DNA of 64,000 bases from Akanthomyces muscarius. Taxonomy: Eukaryota; Ascomycota; Sordariomycetes; Hypocreales; Cordycipitaceae. The position numbers and the translations under genes were made by a program. The first letter of the stretch is position 1. Each line of letters starts with the position of its first letter. Under the pieces are notes generated by a model that saw nothing but the letters and a program-made list of their open reading frames with translations, was not told the origin of the DNA and did no database searches. Shown piece by piece: positions 10,001 through 20,101 of this stretch. The stretch spans positions 2,418,001 to 2,482,000 of the forward strand of contig NC_079245.1 of the NCBI RefSeq assembly GCF_028009165.1, in the 5' to 3' direction.

Positions 10001-11896
10001 GCGAAATGACCGATAGATAGGATGAACGTTTTCGCTGGGGGTTTTCCAAACATGAGCCATGCTAATGTAATGCAAACACTTGCTGGCAAGCTCATTATTA
10101 CACGCCACCTGTACTGAAGAACGGAGGCGTTCATTCACCATCAACGTGTCTATTTTTTCGGCCATGCGGAGGATGAAGTATTGTTTCGCCGTGAAATGTG
10201 TGAAATGCACAGTCTGCGCTGAGGCGTCGGGCGCGTCTGTTTCCGAGAGAGGCTCATGTATCTCCAGAAGCGACGCAGACATCTTCAGGATCTCATTCTC
10301 GACGTAATCGTCCTCGAGCAAGTAGGGGATCTCATCAAGCTGCATGTTGTCACAGCTCAGGTCAACGAGCAACGCTGCAGTCAATTCGGCGACAGTCAGA
10401 GGCCGTGTCGCAAAACTGACCCATCTCATCATCGCATAGGCTCGCTCTCTGTCATCCGGGTCCTCAATGGCCCCAATTCTATCCCAATTTCGACCATAAA
10501 GATCGTCGAGCCCAGAGGGCGTCTTCTCAATCTCGGCTTTGAGCAACGTTTCAGCCTTGTACCTGCTGAGACGTGACCCCTTTAGCTTGATCCATAGGAA
10601 CTGCCCTTCGCAGCGTTCAGCCATCTTTTGACATAAGTCCTCGCACGTATTTCCGTCTCTCCCGATGAGCTTCTGGCGAACCACGACTCGAGAGTACTCG
10701 TCTATGTCTGGGCGGACGTCCTGTGGCGAAATTTTATATTCGACGACGGTAGCGCCCGTATTGTTCATGAATCCTTGCCGAATGGCCGTATCCTCGCGGC
10801 TCGTAATCAAGATGCGCGTGTTGGTGCCGTCCGCAATCCAGCTAACAGTTTTGAGAAAGCTGGTCACAGAGCTGTTGTCATTTGTCACGCCTCCGTTCTC
10901 GCACTCGTCTATGCCGTCCATGACAAAAGTACATTCCGAAAATGACTTTATGACCTCTTCGAATGCGCCGATGACATCTCCAGCTGTGGCAACCTGGCCC
11001 TGGCTATTTTTCCAACTCCTACGCAGTCGAGAAAAAACAGTTGGCTCAGGTAAGAGCTGGACCAGCCACAAGCGGAGAGCCACGAATGGGTCTCTTCGGC
11101 TCTCGAGGTCATCGGATGAGAAGAAGAAAGAAACAACCGGCGTTGTAAACGTAGATTTGATGTGCTGTAGCAGTGTTGCACAAAGAGCCGTCTTGCCAAA
11201 ACCTGGCGGACCGTGAATCCACAAATGCTTGGTTGAGCAGTTAGAAAAGTCTGAGGAGGCCCAACCGAGTAATTCCTGACGACCAAAGATCCATTGACAT
11301 GTGTTCTCCAGCTTTCCCTTGAGGGCTTTTTCGAAGACCTCATTTGGTGCATGGCGCCCCAGAAGCCATAACCGCAGCCCTCTCTGAGCCTCCGCGTCTC
11401 CAAGAGGAGGCACCAAGTCATGCAGATCTTGTATGAGCCCTGCAAGTTCTTCGACCGCTGCCCTGACAGTGCTCTTATCTTTGAAGGCCCACCTGAGTCT
11501 GGCGCGCCTTGATGTGGACGATACGCCAAAGTGATCCTGAGCGGCCAGATCGCCACCGGAGCCGGCACATTCCGTTTCGTCTGTGAACAACGCGCTTACT
11601 TTCTTCGTGAAGACCTCTTGTATTGTTGTGAGAAGCGTCTTTACTGTTCTCGAAGTGCGCGCGTCGTCCAGTGCAGGATGGTGGTGGCCTTCAATATCAG
11701 ATGCGCTGTTTTGCTTGAGCCCAACGGCTTGACCCCATTTGTCCAGACGTAGCCGTCGGACTTCGACACGCACGCCAAGAGTCGCGAGCTCGTCGCCGAA
11801 TTTCTTCCACGCATCGAAACGCTGAACAGCATCCAGGCAAACACTAAAGAGCCCAGCAAGGCCGACGACGCCGACAGCTAAGCCGACCGGTTCCAT
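7070..11896 (-). CDS. HeLo-NACHT-ankyrin NLR-like protein (fungal immune/incompatibility receptor type)
   Basis: Single-exon frame of 1608 residues. Residues 1-60 (PVGLAVGVVGLAGLFSVC, then FGDELATLGVRVEVRRLRLD and KWGQAVG) resemble the HeLo domain of HET-S-like cell-death executors, which act at membranes. A NACHT NTPase follows: Walker A GPPGFGKTA near 229-237, Walker B FVMDGIDEC near 324-332, and LITSRED near 363-369. A helical winged region leads into roughly 27 ankyrin repeats from about residue 690 to the end, the presumed sensor. Proteins of this layout trigger regulated cell death on non-self recognition in fungi; the ligand here is unknown. Odd points: the frame ends at TGA 7072-7070 although ankyrin coding continues in frame to 6761, and a 198/201 bp two-repeat unit is tandemly duplicated at 7541-7939. 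Without the stop the protein would have 1711 residues. Neighbours give no partner gene. Confidence 0.88.
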   Translation of the reverse strand: MEPVGLAVGVVGLAGLFSVCLDAVQRFDAWKKFGDELATLGVRVEVRRLRLDKWGQAVGLKQNSASDIEGHHHPALDDARTSRTVKTLLTTIQEVFTKKVSALFTDETECAGSGGDLAAQDHFGVSSTSRRARLRWAFKDKSTVRAAVEELAGLIQDLHDLVPPLGDAEAQRGLRLWLLGRHAPNEVFEKALKGKLENTCQWIFGRQELLGWASSDFSNCSTKHLWIHGPPGFGKTALCATLLQHIKSTFTTPVVSFFFSSDDLESRRDPFVALRLWLVQLLPEPTVFSRLRRSWKNSQGQVATAGDVIGAFEEVIKSFSECTFVMDGIDECENGGVTNDNSSVTSFLKTVSWIADGTNTRILITSREDTAIRQGFMNNTGATVVEYKISPQDVRPDIDEYSRVVVRQKLIGRDGNTCEDLCQKMAERCEGQFLWIKLKGSRLSRYKAETLLKAEIEKTPSGLDDLYGRNWDRIGAIEDPDDRERAYAMMRWVSFATRPLTVAELTAALLVDLSCDNMQLDEIPYLLEDDYVENEILKMSASLLEIHEPLSETDAPDASAQTVHFTHFTAKQYFILRMAEKIDTLMVNERLRSSVQVACNNELASKCLHYISMAHVWKTPSENVHPIYRSFRDYAADEWYEHAAASDHDEVFRRANEFFTEKGSIWKLWRDWFDFQEAVENEPHQVVDEGPLYYATRFNLIETAKYLIESGHCNVNDIHLRSGLTILQLAILHGKPDMALVLLNARADIFIQSKCGHNALHTASQRGELKLMESFLDRGVDVNLRSDPMSTPLHYASCQGQTAPVQMLLDRGANRSAVNKKGFTALHLASNGGHLEVAQKLLEDCSGISTGGQHTMSPLFQAAVDGNVGAAKLLLERGADPFVVDHKGLALTQITARYGHLGVFQLLLDAGLDVDTQKGLTPLHYACVGGHADMVRMLLARGANINAMYEGLGTLHAAAFYCHLNISEILLSNGLDLNTAIKTPFHIVAGQGSVGMVRFLLECAANMSDINRDSQLIPFHASVTRDQSSVAKLLIKENNAFGVNARSNDGFTPAYLAARVGHADLLQMLIDHGADICIPNNAGSTAFQKAALSGDVETVRLLIKQEARYSALDEGHFAARYSSACSIGHVEIVKFQPQGKGVLEAQNNSGWTPLLFACAKSLTDIVELLLDAGADPTAKNDAGQTPLHIASIQGATEIAKLLLGRGVDTNAIDNDGWTATCYAAVTGRADILQLLIDAGVDIRTKEKKEIGVFLEAASEGYEVIVRLFLEQMMDVNAVNSSGATALHKAAMKGHFQVVRLLLKNSATLEARDELDCTPLILAAAKGHTKVVELCLESGAVINAVSSEGATTALHIATGKGHFQVVKLLLENCAALEARNLLGFTPLMLAAAKGHTKVVELCLESGAVINAVSSEGATALHIAAGEGHFQVVKLLLESYAALEARNLLGFTPLMLVTVRGQTEMVELCLEFGAVINAADLQGYTPLIWASFLGNVDIVELLLGRGANLEETTVVSETPLYVASWQGRTAVAKLLLERGANKDVTNIFGQTPLLSAFCESHFDIVNLLVENSANIETKCHWGQTPLSAASHVGHAATVGLLLEKGANMEA
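7541..7939 (-). repeat. Tandem duplication of a two-ankyrin unit (198 bp and 201 bp)
   Basis: Copy A 7541-7738 and copy B 7739-7939 are nearly identical; by eye they differ by eight substitutions and one 3 bp (one codon) insertion in copy B. Seven of the eight differences are transitions. A more diverged relative of the unit lies on each side. Each unit encodes two 33-residue ankyrin repeats (GFTPLMLAAAKGHTKVVELC and ATALHIAAGEGHFQVVKLLL types). Confidence 0.9.
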
Positions 11897-13863
11897 AGTT
11901 GCTTTTCATTCAGGAAAATCTATGGTTCGCTGTGAGAGTTGAACTTGTAAGAATGATTTGCATCAGACGTTGCCTAAATGCTGCCCAAGGACGAGCAAGG
12001 AAAAGCGGCTGAGAGGGCTGTGCCATGCATGATGTGTAAGCACTGCATAGCCAATCGCCCACCAAGCAAGGCGAAATATCCAAGTAGAAAAAGTGTCTCA
12101 TGCTGGGAATGAGGGAGCGGACAGCGTAGGCTGTAAATTTACCGCCAAAAGCAGGCGCTGCAAATTTACCGCCAAGGCAGGCGCTGCAAATACCTTGCCC
12201 GCGGATTCGCAGACGCAGACGGACCTCGCTTTTCAGCATACTCGTAATGGGCTATACCTTTGTACAGTAAGATTAGCCCACGATTGCATGTATATGGCTT
12301 GCGAGTAAAGCCGAGACCATTTTACAAATCCGGGAATACTTTGCCTAAAATTCCGAGAGCAAGGGTCTGGCAAATCAGCCAGTTCCGCTCACCTACATAG
12401 AGTACTACGACGCCCAACACGGCCCGCCGCGGGCCATCTTACGCAGCTCACATCGCCAGATTCTCTGTCCTGAAATTGATGGGCTTTCAGGAACTGCTTT
12501 GCGGGGTGCATAAAGCAACGACAGCGCGCCTTTCAGTTTTTCTGGTAGTACGAGGGAAGATCTTTGATACATTTGACGGGTGGATGATGGAACGCCATGG
12601 CGTCGAGATGGGCGAAACGTATTGGAATCAATTACCTAACACGATGCTGCATGGCGCTGAAATGAGGGGTAACCGCGGATCAATTAAAACAGAAGCAACC
12701 CACCCAGGCGCTGAAGATGGGCAAATGGGCAATTCGGCCGTTACGATTGCTAGTATTTGAGATTTGATAGTGGTGCCTCGTGCTGGCTACGCCCCGCGGA
12801 GTTGCTGATTTCTGGAGACGGTTGGCTTCGGTGTAGGGGCAAGTGCAAAAGAAAAACTAGCAGCAAATTACGGGGTCAAAGCCAAAGACGGATTTGTTTC
12901 TTTTCCCATGCTGGGATGACAGTGCAGTAAATTTAGTTAGTGCGCTGGGTTAGGCGTCGGCGGCTGCCGATGGGGCTTTGGACAAGGAAAGGGGGGGGGT
13001 GGGCATGGGATTGCGGTGTAAGAGATGGCCAGAGTCCGAAAAGACAAGCTGGCATTGCTAATTCCCCTAGCAGCCATTGGATGGCAAACTTTCCGTGGCG
13101 CAATGTAGATTTGCGTCCTCAATTTTCCTGCCAGTGGCTTGAGGAGAACAGCCTTGGCTACTGTCGGGGTGGAAGGCGGGGTGTGTGTGTGCGCGTACTA
13201 GGACCGCGACCGCTAAAAGCCAGAGAGGCATCGTGAAGTCGGATGACTCTGCTCCCTAAAAAGCGGAAGGCGTGGGAGAAGAATATCGGTCTTGTGACCG
13301 ACCCTACTTTTTCCAAGGGCGCCAGCGTGAAGGCGCAGTGCTACTGAGAAGTCGAGCTGACGCCATGTATTGCCTCGCCGAGCTGCTCTCCGTCATCAAT
13401 TGTGCAACTCCCTCGGTGTCGTGCGTGCTCGGACTCGAACAAGATGCAATGAACCGGCCATGTCGTCAGGAGTAAAAATAGTTGCTGAGGAGCACAGCTG
13501 CCTACCAGTAGGGCGAGGGCCCCTCCAGGCTGCGCAGCGGAGCCGAACTCGGCTGAAAGAGCGGAGCGTCCTCACAAGTAGCGACACGCCACCGGGGCTA
13601 GAGGCTGAGCCTACTGCAAGAGGTCGTATAACCAGAGCCGTCACTGGACGCTGGCGCTCTGGGCTGGGTCGGTGCCGTCAGCTCTTGGTCTCCGAGCCTT
13701 CCGCAGCGTGCATGTTAGTGATGCGTTGATGAGGACGTCAGAGCTGATCAACAGGTTTATAAATGCAGCGTTGAGGTTCTGGCAAGAGTTTTGAGTAGAA
13801 TTTGACAGTAAGCTAAACATAGTTACCATATTTCATCATCTGAACATATTATCCCGAGAAAAA
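11897..13863. other. Intergenic region between the NLR (-) and the dehydrogenase (+)
   Basis: Divergent promoters share this 2 kb. It holds the short tandem repeat at 12131-12194, a G run near 12991-13000, and otherwise no supported gene. The block 13370-13640 is GC-rich with short open frames on both strands that resemble nothing I know. Confidence 0.5.
12131..12194. repeat. Short tandem repeat, units of about 26-27 bp
   Basis: Two almost identical units at 12131-12157 and 12158-12183 share the core AAATTTACCGCCAA and GCAGGCG; a third, truncated unit starts at 12184. It sits about 240 bp upstream of the NLR start codon on the NLR promoter side. Confidence 0.85.
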
Positions 13864-14738
13864 ATGGCTGAAAAGATGGTCGTCTTCATCACGGGCGCCA
13901 ATACCGGCATCGGCTACGAGACAGTGCGGGCACTGGTTGGGCAGACTGCGCGGGCGTATCACGTCTTTCTTGGGAGCCGCTCTGTTGAAAAGGGAAACGA
14001 GGCGACTTCGGCCTTGCGTGCTGAGTTTCCCGAGACATGCAGCGTTATCGAAGTGATTCAGATTGACGTCTCGAGCGACGAGTCCATCAATGCCGCGTAC
14101 GAGATGGTCAAGGCCGGGCCTGGCTACATTGACGTGCTAGTGAACAATGCCGGTATGCTGCCGCCCCTTTCCAAACGACTACAGACTTGGCCAAGTCTGT
14201 CGATACTGACCATCGTGTAGGCCATTCGCTCGAGTTCAAAATGGCCAAGGGCGAGTACACGATGCGCGAGGCGTGGAACCAAATGTACGACGTCAACGTC
14301 ACGGGCACCCAGATCCTCACGCACACGTTTGTGCCTCTGCTCCTGCAGTCCAAGACCAAGGACGCCCGTCTCCTCTTTCTGACGAGCGGTCTCGCGCAGC
14401 TCGAGACGATGCACAAGACGTACTACCCGGGCCCGCCGCCGGCGGCCGGGTGGCCGAAGCAAAACGCCATGAGCCCCGACGGGTACCGGTCGAGCAAGAC
14501 GGCGCTCAACATGATGATGCTGGCGTGGCACTGGAACTTGAAGGAGGACGGCGTCAAGGTCTGGAGCATCTCGCCGGGATTTTTGGCGACGAACCTGGGC
14601 GGCGCAAAGGAGATGCTCAAGGCGCGTGGAGCGGGGGATCCTTCGGTTGGTGGTGTGTTGATGAAAAAGGTGATTGAGGGGGAGCGTGATGGCGACGTGG
14701 GTAAAGTTGTCGACGGGCAGGGTGTGCAGTCGTTTTAA
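13864..14738 (+). CDS. Short-chain dehydrogenase/reductase (classical SDR fold)
   Basis: Exons 13864-14152 and 14221-14738 give 268 residues. The Rossmann cofactor motif TGANTGIG lies near residues 10-17, NNAG near 93-96 (split by the intron inside the glycine codon), a likely catalytic serine in FLTSGLAQ, and the catalytic YRSSK as YxxxK near residues 195-199. Nothing essential is missing, so the enzyme should be active. It probably oxidises or reduces a small carbonyl or alcohol with NAD(P)(H); the substrate cannot be told. The closest well-known group is the carbonyl reductase-like SDRs of fungi. The AAAAAATGGC start context is good. It stands alone, with no other biosynthetic genes beside it. 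Confidence 0.92.
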
Positions 14739-14759
14739 AAATAAAAATAAATAGAATTA

Positions 14760-14844
14760 CATGTTTACATGTTTATATGTTTATATGTTTACATGTATTA
14801 TGATGAGATTCAAGGTTTGGCTGCAGAGCGTTTGGCTGCAGAGC
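14760..14844. repeat. Two small tandem repeats after the dehydrogenase stop
   Basis: At 14760-14799 a 10 bp unit of the type CATGTTTATA is repeated about four times. At 14815-14829 and 14830-14844 the 15-mer GTTTGGCTGCAGAGC occurs twice in tandem. Both lie in the presumed 3' UTR or just beyond it. Confidence 0.85.
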
Positions 14845-15977
14845 TCGTACAGGATGCACAGTCGGTGCGGGAGCGTGCAGTAAAAAACACCGATGTTCCG
14901 ACGGGCGTGCAGGCACTGAATGGTGTGGTGGTGGCGTGGCAGATTCAGAAGCAGGGGGGGCGCGTGATGGGGAAGGAAAAAAGTCGGGGTAATGAGATGT
15001 GTTGAGATGGGCTGAGTGAGCTAGTGCGACGTTGCAAAGGCTAATTGTAACCGTGGGTGTGTCTGGCAAAGAGTAAAGACGAGCACGACGTTGTTCTCAA
15101 TGGAATGCTGAGTTGTTGGAATTGCAGCATGTGTTGTCAGCTGTGAAGAAGGAACGGCAATCGGTGCAATCACCAAAGAGGAGGCAAGTAAAGGACAGAG
15201 GAGCCGAATGATGGAAAATGTTGAGGCTTGACAAGGGTAGTTTTCATTACCACATTTGCATGCAGTCTGACGATGGCTGGATGGCCGTGCCCGGAGGTTG
15301 CTTGGGCTGGCTGGCTCTGGCACATGGCTCATGGGTACCAGCAACGTTAGTAGGGGATGGGTGGGTGGTGGCGTCGAGAACATTTGGGGCTGTCATCTGG
15401 GGAAAATGCTCGAAGCAGCCAGTGCCAGCGCCCTGTTCGGATTTGGTATACTTTTCCGCCTCTTAATGACGGTGCTACTATCCATAAGGTAGGTAGTACA
15501 TTAATAAAGGTCCCGGCATCTCGGGGCCGCTCACATGACGGAGTGGTGCTACCAGTGCTGTACGAGGCGGCCCTGGAGGCTGGCTGGGGGCAAAACGTAG
15601 CGCACAATTGTTGATGTCTGGCTCGATACTGTCCAGCGCAAGTGCTGCAGTGCAGTAGTTACTGGTCATGCTGCGCGGCAAAGTGACCACTGTGAGCACA
15701 GACATTGCTGTCTCACTCTTCTGTCTAAGCTTATTAGCACTGACTAACAGCAACCAGGTAGCGTCGCAGCGAGTTTCGCTTTCCAAGACCAGGCCACTGC
15801 GGATGCGACACGGCAGAATACAGCGAGGGCCTTTGTTGATTATGTAGTTTGCCGCCATGCCATCTTGACTGTCCACGCAGTGCCACTGTCGGTCCAACAC
15901 GGCAGAAATGGCCGGGGTGGGACAAGGATGCTATTTAGCGGTGCTCTGGAAGACAAAAGGCCCCATAGAAAAGAAGC

Positions 15978-15993
15978 AAAAAAAAAAAAAAAA
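15978..15993 (+). repeat. Poly-A run of 16 bases
   Basis: Homopolymer A run, likely slippage-prone and possibly a sequencing-sensitive site. No retroposed sequence was recognised next to it. Confidence 0.9.
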
Positions 15994-16113
15994 GGAAAAA
16001 TTATGCAGCGCGTGGCGCCACCCCCAGATACTTGGTCACCTCTCTTCTCTGGTGGCAGCGGCCTCGCTGTTCCGGGCGGCGTTAGCCGGAGCGAGCTTGT
16101 AAGCCCTTTGGCC

Positions 16114-16162
16114 ACTGGCTTCTGGCTTCTGGCTTCTGGCTTCTGGCTGCTGGCTTCTGGCT
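16114..16162. repeat. Heptamer tandem repeat CTGGCTT
   Basis: About seven copies of the 7-mer CTGGCTT with one variant copy (CTGGCTG). Non-coding minisatellite. Confidence 0.9.
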
Positions 16163-16542
16163 CGAGGCCCGCAGAAGAGACGAGACGGGCTTGTTAGCGG
16201 GTTTGCCACTCCACTACCAGTAGGTACCTAGGCTGGCAGCGAGCATCATTCACGGCGTCCCAGATTGTATCGCAAGAAACTTTACAGTAGCTAGGCACCT
16301 ACAAAGCCTGTCAATGCAATGGTGCTGCAGCGATGGAAACCCAACTACGTACTACCTTCAATGATGGGCTCTTTAATGTTCTTTTTATTCATGACTGTTC
16401 CTCTCTTCCTTTCTTCTCCCTACCTACCTAGGTGTGGTGCTCTTACAGGGACCCCACCAGACTGGCGCAGGCACACACCACCTGACCTCTGCGACAGTCC
16501 ACTCTCAAGCACTGAACAATCCACTGCATGCCACACGACTAA

Positions 16543-16569
16543 CTTACCTACCTACCTACCTACCTACCT
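16543..16569. repeat. Tetranucleotide microsatellite ACCT
   Basis: Six to seven tandem copies of ACCT in the upstream region of the F-box gene. Confidence 0.9.
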
Positions 16570-17165
16570 GGTTATTTCTACACCCTCCTGTTCTTACACG
16601 CCTTCCGCCTGCCCACACAGGGTCTCCTCCTCAGACAGACCACGACTCGCCTTGTTCATAAAACCTCTGCCTCCCCATTCTCGCCCTTGCTACCCTCCTT
16701 TTTCTTGTCTGCCCTCCTCCACCACACCCGAGCTCGAGAATTTTCCAGAATTGTTTCCTGTGCTGTTTCGGTGTCTGAGAACCACCTTCAAACGCACGCT
16801 TCCCATGCAGCAGCTCTGCATGCATACTTGATGGCCAACTTTAATACCCGTCTGCGCTAGTCACTAAAGCCGAAGCTGGCCATTGCCACTAACTACTGTA
16901 CTCACTACGCCCACTCCACCACCACCACCACGGCCAAGCCATAAAAAATAAAAGTGACCGCACAATACAAAGCCCAGCAAACGCCCGCTTGACCCCGCGA
17001 CTCATTATTTTCCTTCGCCTCCAACATCACTACTTTTTATTCCCACCGTCAACCACGTCCAGCAGACCCTTTTCGAGAAACAGTCTGCTTCGTTCCTCGA
17101 CAATACAACACTCTTAGTCCCAAGCCGCGGACCAACACACCCTCGAAACCCCTCCCGACACTTAC

Positions 17166-19135
17166 ATGGCCGTGCCTACGGGAGCCGGGCGCCGCAAGGT
17201 GTTCGACTTCGACACAGCCATGTTCGTCAAGGGCAGCAGCATGGCGCGTGCAATGTCTCCCTCAGCCTCCGAGGCCACCTCGCGCTCCTCCTTCTCCTCG
17301 GTCCGCGAAAATGACGACGGCCTCGCCCAGACCTTTACCCGCTCCAAAATCTCGTCCTACATCGAGGCCCCCGAGGACGTCTTTGACGAGTCACCCAGCA
17401 CCGAGGCCGCCCAGCCCACCTACTTTCAGCAGGCGCCCCTCACGCAGCCCAACTCGCGCCTGCACGGCTTCTGGTATCCCGCCGAGGGCTTCAAGGGATG
17501 GCGCGAAATTCCCATCAAGGGCAAGATGGCCAGCCGGAGCTGCGAGGACCTGCACAAGCTGTCCATGACCTGGGACAAGCCCGCCCCCAAGGTCGAGCAG
17601 CCGCGCGCCGGCGGCATCTATCCCACTTCCACCGCGCCTCTCGAGCGTCTACCAAGCGAAATTTTGGGTATGTAAACAAACCAGTTCTAAACTTTGCCTT
17701 CTTCATCATCGATCTCTATTTTTGTTAGTGAAAGCAGTCTTCTCTCATCATAGCCATGTACCTTTTCTCGAGTAAGTTGCCTTGCTAACCCTCACTAGGT
17801 GACATTATCGATCTCCTCGTTGTCGAGATACCCCCCAACGGCCTCACCACCCGCAACACCGATCTCATGTCGCTTCTTCGCACCTCGCGTTCCATTCACG
17901 CACGTACTCTCTTCACCCTCTATCGCCACATCACCATCCCCCACTCTCGCATCTTCCGCAAGTTCCTCACCACAATTACCGAGTACCCTGCCCTGGCCAC
18001 CATTGTCCGTCGTCTCGACTTCAGCCACTTTAACCCCTCAATCATGTTCTCCACGGCTGCCGAGCGTCTTCAGGCTCAGAATCTCACCAGCCAGACTCTG
18101 TTCCACTGCCTCGCCCTGACCCCTCGCCTGCAGGAATTCCTCGCCCAAGAGTACATTGACGACGACCTTGGCCCTGATGTGCTTCGCAAGCTCCTCTTCG
18201 ACATGCCCTCTCTGTCCGCCATGGACTTTTGTGGCTGCTCCTCTCTGTTATTCAAGAAATCCTTCATGGCCATTCTTGACGATCCCTGGCCCGAGACCCT
18301 CACCATCACCAAGCTGTCCTTCCACAAGTGTCTGAGCCTTCCATCCGCCGTCTTTGAGACCATTCTCCCCAGAATGCCTCACGTCACCCATCTCGATCTC
18401 GCTGGAACGCGAGTCACTGACAAGGCGCTTCTATCCATTCCCGAAACCGCGAAACTGACGCACCTGAACCTTGCTAAGTGCAAGGAGCTGTCTGCCGATG
18501 TTGTCACCAAATTCGTCACCTCCCACCCTGCTACCAGAAATCTCGTTTTCTTGAGCCTCGGTGCCGACCCCAGCACTCATCTGCTCTTGGGCAAGACTGA
18601 CCTTGACGCCCTCCTCCCTAACCTGCCAACCACTCTCAAGTCCCTCAACCTTCGAGGCAGCAGAATGGATCCTTCTCATGTTGACCACCTCAGCAAGCTG
18701 TCGCACACGCTCGAAGAGCTCGCTGTCGGTCGTGGTCTTGCTATGAGCGATATTCACCGCCTATTCCTCCGCGATCAGCAATGGCAGACTCACAACCTCA
18801 AGTACATTGACATTTGCGACATTGAAACCATCATTGGCAGTGCCAGCACCCTGCTTGCGTCCGCCTCGGCCCCTCTGCAGGTCGTCGAGCTCTCGGAGCG
18901 CGCCTATGAGCGCGCTGCCAAGCTCAACAAGAACTTGCAGCGTGTTGGATGGTTGGCCCACGAATTTGGCAGCCGCTACTGGCTCCGACGCCTCGATACC
19001 GGCGAGCCCAACTTTGATCACGGCCACCGCCCCTGGAAGATGGGTGCCAAGAGCTGGGGCATGCGCAAGATTCCCACGGTCGTCTCTGAAGTGGGAGGCA
19101 TGTACGGTTCTTACATGTTTGGTCGTCGACTGTGA
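17166..19135 (+). CDS. F-box/leucine-rich-repeat protein
   Basis: Exons 17166-17667 and 17799-19135 give 612 residues. After a Ser-rich N terminus (to about 160), LERLPSEILGDIIDLLVVE at about 160-180 is a good F-box start, the part that binds Skp1 in SCF ubiquitin ligases. The intron falls inside the F-box glycine codon. The rest contains leucine-rich-repeat-like segments: HVTHLDLAGTRVTDKALLSI, KLTHLNLAKCKELSADVV, TLKSLNLRGSRMD. This suggests a substrate-recognition subunit, but the target is unknown. The C-terminal part (GWLAHEFGSRYWLRRLDTGE and the GMYGSYMFGRRL end) looks conserved and not LRR-like. A long CT-rich leader precedes the start. Confidence 0.8.
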
Positions 19136-20101
19136 GCATCTACGATTGAATTACGACTTGTATTTACAGCGAAACACCCAAACATAACGACCCGAAACCC
19201 CATTACATAATTCGACAAAAAAGAAAAGCGACATTACACATGTACGTCAACCAAAAAAGAAAGCGATACCACGCATGTACGTCACCAAAGAAAAGCGAAA
19301 CGAAGAAAAAACGGCATCATCTCTCCTCATTTACGGCACATGCAAGGCGTTTCGGATATTACATCTTTTTTTTTTGGAGGGCTGTATCTTTTCAAGGGAT
19401 AAGACTTTTGCTACGACTGACTGCATCATCACAAGCGGACCGACAAAAAGACATTTTTGAGTATTTTACCCACGGCGTCGAATATGTTTCATTTGCTCCA
19501 TCTTGGCTGCTGCATGTAAGGATACCCTTGGAATTGAAAAGCATAGTTGCGCGACGAAACTCTGGACACTTGCTTGTATGGTTAAATTACAATCTGTTTT
19601 TAATTAGTCCATAAAACTCCACCTCTAGTTATATACATTACTGCATCTCTCTATTCTGTTTTGAAACCAAATGTGGAAAAGTTGTTGTGGTCAGGCAACC
19701 GTTTTTACATTTTCAGTTCTAGGTATTACTGTTCATCTGTCGGTCTTGGTTCAAGGCAAGCATAAAAATATGTCTGCTGCCAAGGTAAATATCTTTACAC
19801 TTTAGTCTTATTTTGCAAAGTTAAGCATGGTTATTATTCAAGAGAAGTAATGATCTAAACCTTGAACTTATTTTTATTCATTATTCATTGTTGTCACCCC
19901 CCAGACGCCGCCCTCCAATCTGTGCCAGGGCGGCGGCAAACCGTGACGTCGGTAGCATCACGTGACTGCTCCAGGTCAACCTGGCGCCTCCCTCCGTCAA
20001 TGTAGCGCTACGTAACAGCTAGGCATCTCTCTACCGACTGCATTGCTAGACAACACCACCACCTGGACAAGAGCATCTGGCGATTCGAAAGCTGCATCGC
20101 C
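19136..20101. other. Intergenic region before the V-ATPase gene
   Basis: No supported gene. AT-rich with T runs near 19365-19373; the last 150 bp are probably promoter and 5' UTR of the V-ATPase subunit gene. Confidence 0.5.

Larger units (their letters stand above)
14739..17165. other. Long intergenic region upstream of the F-box gene
   Basis: No supported gene in 2.4 kb. It holds several simple repeats (14760-14799, 14815-14844, 15978-15993, 16114-16162, 16543-16569) and, from about 16650 to 17165, a CT- and CA-rich stretch that looks like the F-box gene's promoter and long 5' UTR. Confidence 0.5.

Noticed and set aside
13425..13500. Possible minus-strand tRNA: GTTCGAGTCC-like T loop with a GTGCTC/GAGCAC pair
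   Set aside because: The T stem does not pair, there is no D-arm GG, and no clear anticodon arm; the acceptor-like pairing looks like chance.
16319..16831. 170-codon plus-strand frame before the F-box gene
   Set aside because: Rich in microsatellite-derived Thr-Tyr-Leu-Pro and lies in the CT-rich leader; no protein pattern.
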